Shown one piece after another: positions 5,498-9,811 of a stretch of 9,811 bases of DNA. A program made the position numbers and the translations under genes. The stretch is from Candidatus Zixiibacteriota bacterium (lineage in GTDB: Bacteria; Zixibacteria; MSB-5A5; GN15; JAAZOE01). The DNA lies in contig JAUUYJ010000073.1 in assembly GCA_030588275.1 (NCBI GenBank), positions 1 to 9,811 on the forward strand, given 5' to 3'. How positions within the stretch are numbered: the first letter of the stretch is position 1; each line of letters starts with the position of its first letter. Under the pieces are notes generated by a model. That model did no database searches and was not told where the DNA came from. It saw only the letters and a list, made by a program, of their open reading frames with translations.

Positions 5498-7630
5498 CTA
5501 AATCCCGGTCGGTTTGACAAAAATCGATTCGTCAACCGTGCCGTTAATCACAAAATTACTGATTTCAATTTCAAGCAAAATGCCGCCACTATCTCTTTTG
5601 ATTGAGGATGGTAACGTCACCGCACCAGCCTTGGTATGGGCCAGATAAGAAATAGTATTGACGCCAACGCCGGCCATCGTTTTGCCAACATAAACCATTC
5701 CGACTGGCATAAAGTCATCCGGATTGATAAAGATGGTAAACTGCTCACCAGAGTTGGTCAGGAAATTGAGTCGCTCGACCTGCTTTCCTCCAAAATCCTC
5801 CATCCCCTTTGAGGCGACTTTGAAGTCAGGATTGTCAGCTTTGGCAAACAACAGTTTCAACTCCCGTTCCTGCCCTTTCTTAAAGTCGGCAACATCGCTG
5901 GCCGACATCGCCTGAATTTGTTCACCGGCACCTTGCCACCCTTCGTTGCCATTGTTAACTGAGGTCTGCTCACCCATCGGGGTCTTCATGATCTGGGCCG
6001 ACTTGTCAGGAAGAATCTCAATCGACTGAGCATCAAGAGTAAAGGCACCCTGCGGAGTCGTAATCGTTATTTTAGCATCATAGGTAACGGTTTTAATATC
6101 CCGAAATGATGCAGGACCTCCGCAAGCATCGGCCGACTTGGCAAAGATTTCACGTCCGCGTGACAGCTCTTCATCGGTGGCGGAAAATTCATCCTGAGTT
6201 GGTCCGGGGATTTCAATATCAAGTGTGGTAACTTCGCCGAAGGTGGAAAGCGGTTGGTCAAAATCTTCTGAGTTACCGACGACGATCATCTGCAGATTAT
6301 CAGGGTTGAGTTTCCGTTTGGCAACTTCACGAATATCTTCAGGAGTTAGATTCTCTACTTTGGTTTTGAGGGTTTGGAGATAATCGCGCGGCAGACCATA
6401 ATAATCATAGGTCATCATCCGGCCGATAATTTCCCCCTCGGTGTCGAAATTGAAAATAAACGAATTGAGCCAGCCGTCCTTCGCTAATTTCATCTCCCTT
6501 TCGTTGGGCAAAACGGTCTGCATCGAAGCAATTTCCTCTTTCATGGCTCCGATCGCTTTGGCTGTTGTGCCCGATTTGGTGATGATGTATGAGATAAACA
6601 CACCCTGGAAGTCGTAACCGAATGAATACGAACCACCGGCGGCATAGGCCAGACCCATTTTGGTCCGAAGGTTGCTGAACATACGACTACCAAATCCTTC
6701 ACCAAGAATCGCGCTCATTACGATTGTGGCGGCATAATCGGGGTCACCCATTTTCCCGCCGATGTGACCCATCAGGATGGTTGATTGTGTCAGATCGGTC
6801 TTTGGAGCATAATTAACCGTTTGCTTAAAGTCGTACTGAACTTCCGGTGGCGGTGGCAGTTCCACTTCGCCACGAGTCCAGTCGCCCAGATACTTTTTAA
6901 GCAAGACCATCATTTCGGCTTTATCAAAGTCACCAATCACCGCTATCTGAATGTTATTCGGCTGGACGACCGTTTTGTGAAACATGATCATGTCATCCCG
7001 CGTCACCGCATCAATCGAGCTGTACTCGGTGTGGCGAGCGTATGGCGAATTGGCACCATAAACCAGGTTGCGAAATTCGCGAATAGCAATCGGAATCGGC
7101 TCGTCGTTGCGTCGCGAAATTCCACTTTTTTGATTAGATTTGGCCAGCTCGATTTTGTCTTCATCGAAAACGGGACGACGCAAAACGTCGGCTAAAATCG
7201 CGATGATCTTCTCGGAGTATTCCGAGAGAGCGTTGGCACCGGCCGAACTGGATACTGCTCCCATCCCGGTTTCGACTGAGGCTCCGATCGCCTCCAGCTG
7301 TTCGTCGATCTGGTCACCGGTCATCGTTTCGGTACCACCGGTTCGCATCACCTCGCCGGTCATCGAAGCCAGTCCGACCAGATGGGGCGGTTCCAGATAA
7401 CTACCACACTTGTTCATGATGACTCGCAGGTCGACCAGCGGAAGAGTGTGATCTTCCATCAGGTAAACGGTGATCCCGTTATCCAGAACCTCTTTGGTCG
7501 GTTCCGGAATCTCAAATTTGTTCAATGCCGGGTACTTCATATCTTTTATTTTACCGGCAGTTACCGGTGCGGCCGTTAAAACCAGGCTTAATCCCAGAAC
7601 GGTCAATAGAAATATTTTTAACACTTTCAT
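5498..7630 (-). CDS. Exported M16-family protein lacking HxxEH, with C-terminal LolA-like domain
   Basis: The 710-residue protein starts with a signal peptide (Lys start, hydrophobic 5-22, likely cut near VTA-GK at 25/26). Residues about 45-460 form two M16 (insulinase/pitrilysin) half-domains. Where an active peptidase has HxxEH, this one reads GLASMTGEV (86-94), so it cannot bind zinc in the usual way. Its second half keeps LRTKMGLAY, with R322 and Y329 matching the R/Y pair that assists substrate binding. Residues about 485-710 are an extra domain. It opens with ADACGGPASFRDIKTV and closes with FVINGTVDESIFVKP, which resembles LolA/LppX-type beta domains. The start is the ATG at 7630, six bases after AAAGGAG; an upstream ATG at 7699 would overlap the preceding gene and spoil the signal peptide. 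It follows the catalytic M16 gene by 19 bases and is probably its partner subunit. Confidence 0.88.
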   Translation of the reverse strand: MKVLKIFLLTVLGLSLVLTAAPVTAGKIKDMKYPALNKFEIPEPTKEVLDNGITVYLMEDHTLPLVDLRVIMNKCGSYLEPPHLVGLASMTGEVMRTGGTETMTGDQIDEQLEAIGASVETGMGAVSSSAGANALSEYSEKIIAILADVLRRPVFDEDKIELAKSNQKSGISRRNDEPIPIAIREFRNLVYGANSPYARHTEYSSIDAVTRDDMIMFHKTVVQPNNIQIAVIGDFDKAEMMVLLKKYLGDWTRGEVELPPPPEVQYDFKQTVNYAPKTDLTQSTILMGHIGGKMGDPDYAATIVMSAILGEGFGSRMFSNLRTKMGLAYAAGGSYSFGYDFQGVFISYIITKSGTTAKAIGAMKEEIASMQTVLPNEREMKLAKDGWLNSFIFNFDTEGEIIGRMMTYDYYGLPRDYLQTLKTKVENLTPEDIREVAKRKLNPDNLQMIVVGNSEDFDQPLSTFGEVTTLDIEIPGPTQDEFSATDEELSRGREIFAKSADACGGPASFRDIKTVTYDAKITITTPQGAFTLDAQSIEILPDKSAQIMKTPMGEQTSVNNGNEGWQGAGEQIQAMSASDVADFKKGQERELKLLFAKADNPDFKVASKGMEDFGGKQVERLNFLTNSGEQFTIFINPDDFMPVGMVYVGKTMAGVGVNTISYLAHTKAGAVTLPSSIKRDSGGILLEIEISNFVINGTVDESIFVKPTGI

Positions 7631-7636
7631 TTCATG

Positions 7637-7643
7637 CTCCTTT
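7637..7643 (-). promoter_or_regulatory. Shine-Dalgarno deciding the start of the second M16 gene
   Basis: Minus-strand AAAGGAG lies six bases before the ATG at 7628-7630, within the 19-base gap after the first M16 stop codon. It supports the 710-residue form with an N-terminal signal peptide over the longer frame beginning at 7699. Confidence 0.8.
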
Positions 7644-7649
7644 CTGAGG

Positions 7650-9188
7650 TTAGCCTTCATCCGAGGGGTCATTGGCCGCGACCGCTTCAACGGTTTCAAC
7701 CAATCCGACTGTGCGGTTCTTTTTCACCAAGTATTTCTGGGCTACCCGCTGGCAATCTTCAGCGGTGACGGCGTTGATTTTATCGAGTTGGTTAAAAAGC
7801 TCGCGCCAGTCGTTAAACTGGGTCTGATATCCAACCAACTGGTTGGCCATGCCACCACGAGAAGACAGCCGGTTTATCAGGGAAGCTTTGGCTCGTGCCT
7901 TAATATTGGCCAATTCCTCAGCCGGGATCGGCTCTGATTTCAGTCGTTCAATCGCCTTGTAGATTTCAACTTCGCAATCGGAGGCTGAAAATCCTTTAGA
8001 CGGTAAGGCATAAACCCCAAACTGGCTGGGGAATTTGTCACCGAGGAGAACGTCGAAAGCGGCCGCGACGGCTGCGATCTTCTTTTCCTTGACGAGGTCT
8101 TTGTACAGAAGGGAGGTACGTCCTTCTCCGAGGTAATCGGCCAGCGCGGAGAAAACCGGGGCGTCCGGATCAATACCGTTCGGGCGGTGATAGCCAATAA
8201 TCAATAACGGTTGAGCCGGATCTTCGATGACAATTCTTCTTTCGCCATGCTGTTCCGGTTCGATGGTTGCAGGCTGATTCGGTTTATCAACTTTTGGCAG
8301 TTTGCCGAAATACTTTTGAGCCATTTTTTTGGCATCGTCCGGGTTGATATCACCGACCATCGCCGCGACCATGTTGGAGGCGACATAATATGTTGAATAA
8401 AATTTACGGGCGGCCGCCTTGTCCATATTGTTGAGATCAGACATGTGGCCAACAATCGAAATTCCATAAGGGTGAGCTCGGTATTGAGCTCCGAGAAATT
8501 CCTCAAACAGCTTTCCCTGCGCCGATGATTCGGTCCCCATGCGTCGCTCTTCTTTGACCACTTCCCGTTCCTTGTAGAATTGGCGGAAAACAGGCTTGGT
8601 AAATCTGCTTGATTCGAGAGCAAACCAGAGTTCCATCTTGTTGGACGGAAGAGAATAATAATATGTTGTGTTGTCGGCGCCGGTTCCTGCATTGAGACCA
8701 ACTCCCCCTTCCATTTCAATCACATTGGGGAACTCATTTGGTTCGACGAGTGAATCGCACTGCGCTTGAAGCTTTTCAAATTTCTCTTTTAATTCGGCGA
8801 TTTTGGCTTCGTCGGCAAATGCTCCACGACGTTGTTCTGCCTTCATCGCATCATACACTTCATCAAGCTTTGCAAGCGCCGTTTTTTCTTTTTTATAATC
8901 TTTAGTTCCGATTTCATCGGTCCCTTTAAAGGCCATATGCTCGAAGAAATGGGCCATCCCGGTAAATTCCTTGGGGTCGTTGGCCGATCCGACGTTAACC
9001 TGTAAGGCGAACGAGACAACCGGTGCGGAATGATCTTCCATAACGATGAATTTCATTCCATTGTCGAGAGTAAACTCGCTGATTTTCTCCTTAACCGAAG
9101 AAAAATCAAATCCAAAAACATTTCCGCCAAATAAGATGATGCCAACCACCATCATTAGGGCGAAAGAACAACGCTTCCATTGTTTCAT
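7650..9188 (-). CDS. Exported M16-family zinc metallopeptidase (catalytic subunit)
   Basis: The 512-residue protein begins with a signal peptide (basic start MKQWKR, hydrophobic core ~8-20, likely cut near residue 26), so it should act outside the cytoplasm. The zinc site is HFFEH (80-84), with E83 as catalytic base. EREVVKEE (207-214) supplies the distal ligand, by alignment E214. The interval from H84 to E214 is 130 residues against about 76 in the family. The extra ~54 residues (about 97-155) are Lys/Glu-rich and look helical. After the insert come GGVGLNAGTGADNTTYYYSL and LESSRFTKPVF, typical of this subfamily. The second half-domain has LVKEKKIAA where partner proteins have LR...Y, so the R/Y pair is missing. 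The ATG has GGAGG five bases upstream. It is followed after 19 bases by the HxxEH-less paralogue, and the two probably assemble into one protease. Substrates are unknown. Confidence 0.93.
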   Translation of the reverse strand: MKQWKRCSFALMMVVGIILFGGNVFGFDFSSVKEKISEFTLDNGMKFIVMEDHSAPVVSFALQVNVGSANDPKEFTGMAHFFEHMAFKGTDEIGTKDYKKEKTALAKLDEVYDAMKAEQRRGAFADEAKIAELKEKFEKLQAQCDSLVEPNEFPNVIEMEGGVGLNAGTGADNTTYYYSLPSNKMELWFALESSRFTKPVFRQFYKEREVVKEERRMGTESSAQGKLFEEFLGAQYRAHPYGISIVGHMSDLNNMDKAAARKFYSTYYVASNMVAAMVGDINPDDAKKMAQKYFGKLPKVDKPNQPATIEPEQHGERRIVIEDPAQPLLIIGYHRPNGIDPDAPVFSALADYLGEGRTSLLYKDLVKEKKIAAVAAAFDVLLGDKFPSQFGVYALPSKGFSASDCEVEIYKAIERLKSEPIPAEELANIKARAKASLINRLSSRGGMANQLVGYQTQFNDWRELFNQLDKINAVTAEDCQRVAQKYLVKKNRTVGLVETVEAVAANDPSDEG

Positions 9189-9231
9189 ACTATCCTCCAG
9201 AATTATTGCTACTCGAAAATTGAATTCCCAA

Positions 9232-9258
9232 TCTATAAAAAAAAACCATAATCGGCAA
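9232..9258 (-). promoter_or_regulatory. Weak candidate promoter for the M16 gene pair
   Basis: On the minus strand TTGCCG (9253-9258) is followed after 15 bases, including a run of T's, by TATAGA (9232-9237). It lies about 45 bases upstream of the ATG at 9188. The spacing is short for a sigma-70 promoter, so this is tentative. Readthrough from the sppA-like gene across the 206-base gap is equally possible, since I saw no clear terminator after that gene. Confidence 0.22.
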
Positions 9259-9394
9259 GAGCCAGACGATTCAAAACACTCTTCTTATAAAATTTGTCAC
9301 AGCCGGGATGAGTATAATAAATACCGTTACAACGCTTCGCTCAAACGGCCACTAAAACCCATCCACCCTCCGTTTCGCACACTTTTTTGGTCGC

Positions 9395-9811
9395 TTATTC
9401 AATCATTAGATCATACGGGAGGCGGTAAAAAAGGTTTCCAGAATCAAACAGTTCCAGCCCGGTCAACCGTTCTGTCGGTTGCGAAAATAAAGCTGATAAC
9501 CGTGCGGTAAGACTGGAAATGCCAAACGGATTTTCAAAAAACATAAATTGACGGGGATAGATCTCAATCTGTACTTCTGAACGGCTCACTCCACTAAGCT
9601 GGCAGAGCCGATCCAGCGCCGGGTATATGCCGCCGGTATGATCGACCAATCCGTTGGCTAATGCTTCGGTTCCGGTCCAGACCTGTCCTCGTCCAAGAGC
9701 GTTGACCGAGTCGGCTGTTATATTTCTTGCCTGACCAACGAGTGAGGTGAAATGGTTGTAAAAGGAGACCAACTGCGATCTCAATTTGATCCGTTGTTGC
9801 TCGGTAAACGG
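9395..9811 (-). CDS. sppA: Signal peptide peptidase SppA-type protease, C-terminal part (5' truncated)
   Basis: The visible ~138 residues are open to the window edge, and the frame reads PFTEQQRIKLRSQL before the apparent TTG at 9784, so that TTG is an internal Leu. The stretch FYNHFTSLVGQARN, then GRGQVWTGTEALANGLVD and GGIYPALDRL, is the characteristic C-terminal part of the SppA/S49 serine protease fold. These membrane-bound enzymes degrade cleaved signal peptides with a Ser/Lys dyad. The catalytic residues lie further upstream and cannot be checked here. About 50-60 residues follow the conserved part, more than in short SppA forms, and resemble no domain I know. It precedes the M16 pair by 206 bases in the same direction, so the area may be a block for envelope proteolysis. 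Confidence 0.88.
   Translation of the reverse strand, partial: PFTEQQRIKLRSQLVSFYNHFTSLVGQARNITADSVNALGRGQVWTGTEALANGLVDHTGGIYPALDRLCQLSGVSRSEVQIEIYPRQFMFFENPFGISSLTARLSALFSQPTERLTGLELFDSGNLFYRLPYDLMIE

Noticed and set aside
7631..7699. N-terminal extension of the second M16 gene to an ATG at 7699
   Set aside because: It would overlap the preceding coding region, put a basic stretch before the signal peptide and ignore the AAAGGAG six bases before the ATG at 7630.
8201..8719. 172-codon minus-strand frame inside the catalytic M16 gene
   Set aside because: It is an out-of-frame shadow of a well-supported gene carrying HxxEH and family motifs, and its translation shows no domain.
9225..9394. 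Possible terminator after the sppA-like gene
   Set aside because: Only short imperfect pairings (such as CCGTT/AACGG) are present, with no GC-rich stem followed by a T-run.
9046..9510. 154-codon plus-strand frame across the gap between the M16 and sppA-like genes
   Set aside because: It is antisense to two supported genes, rich in Lys/Ser/Ile, and has no domain.

Overview
The window is bacterial chromosome of moderate GC content. It carries two blocks of genes on the minus strand and one unrelated gene on the plus strand. The core genes (Ffh, S16, a KH protein, RimM, TrmD, L19) are housekeeping genes in a conserved order, and nothing indicates a plasmid, phage or insertion sequence. The KhpA-type KH gene between rpsP and rimM, the exported M16 peptidase pair and the SppA homologue would suit a Gram-negative or FCB-like lineage (candidate phyla such as Zixibacteria came to mind). 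That placement is an impression and was not tested.

Layout, left to right. 1-936 (+) is the C-terminal part of a spermidine-synthase-like polytopic membrane protein, cut by the window edge. It converges on the minus-strand operon at a strong bidirectional terminator (986-1032). 1094-4869 (-) is a compact translation and secretion operon transcribed right to left: ffh, rpsP, khpA, rimM, trmD, rplS. Gaps range from 0 to 55 bases and khpA abuts rimM exactly. 4870-5497 is about 630 bases without a convincing protein gene. It holds a candidate ffh promoter, a cluster of dyad symmetries, and a hairpin-rich island (5163-5365) that looks like an unidentified structured RNA. 5429-5467 is a tandem terminator closing the next block. 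5498-9188 (-) is a pair of exported M16-family proteins. 9395-9811 (-) is the C-terminal end of an SppA-type signal peptide peptidase, cut by the window edge.

How the genes fit together. The left operon supplies the SRP GTPase that targets nascent membrane proteins, two ribosomal proteins, a ribosome maturation factor, a tRNA methyltransferase that protects reading frame, and an RNA-binding KH protein. The right block is extracytoplasmic proteolysis. The upstream M16 protein has the zinc-binding HxxEH motif but lacks the R/Y pair of the second half. The downstream M16 protein lacks HxxEH but has the R/Y pair, so the two probably form one composite protease. The downstream subunit also carries an extra C-terminal domain of about 220 residues that reads as LolA/LppX-like.

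The most interesting items are the possible structured RNA between the blocks, which includes a hairpin whose loop has a perfect 7-base partner nearby, and the split M16 pair with its added beta-domain. No tRNA, rRNA, CRISPR array, insertion sequence or SRP RNA gene was recognised.
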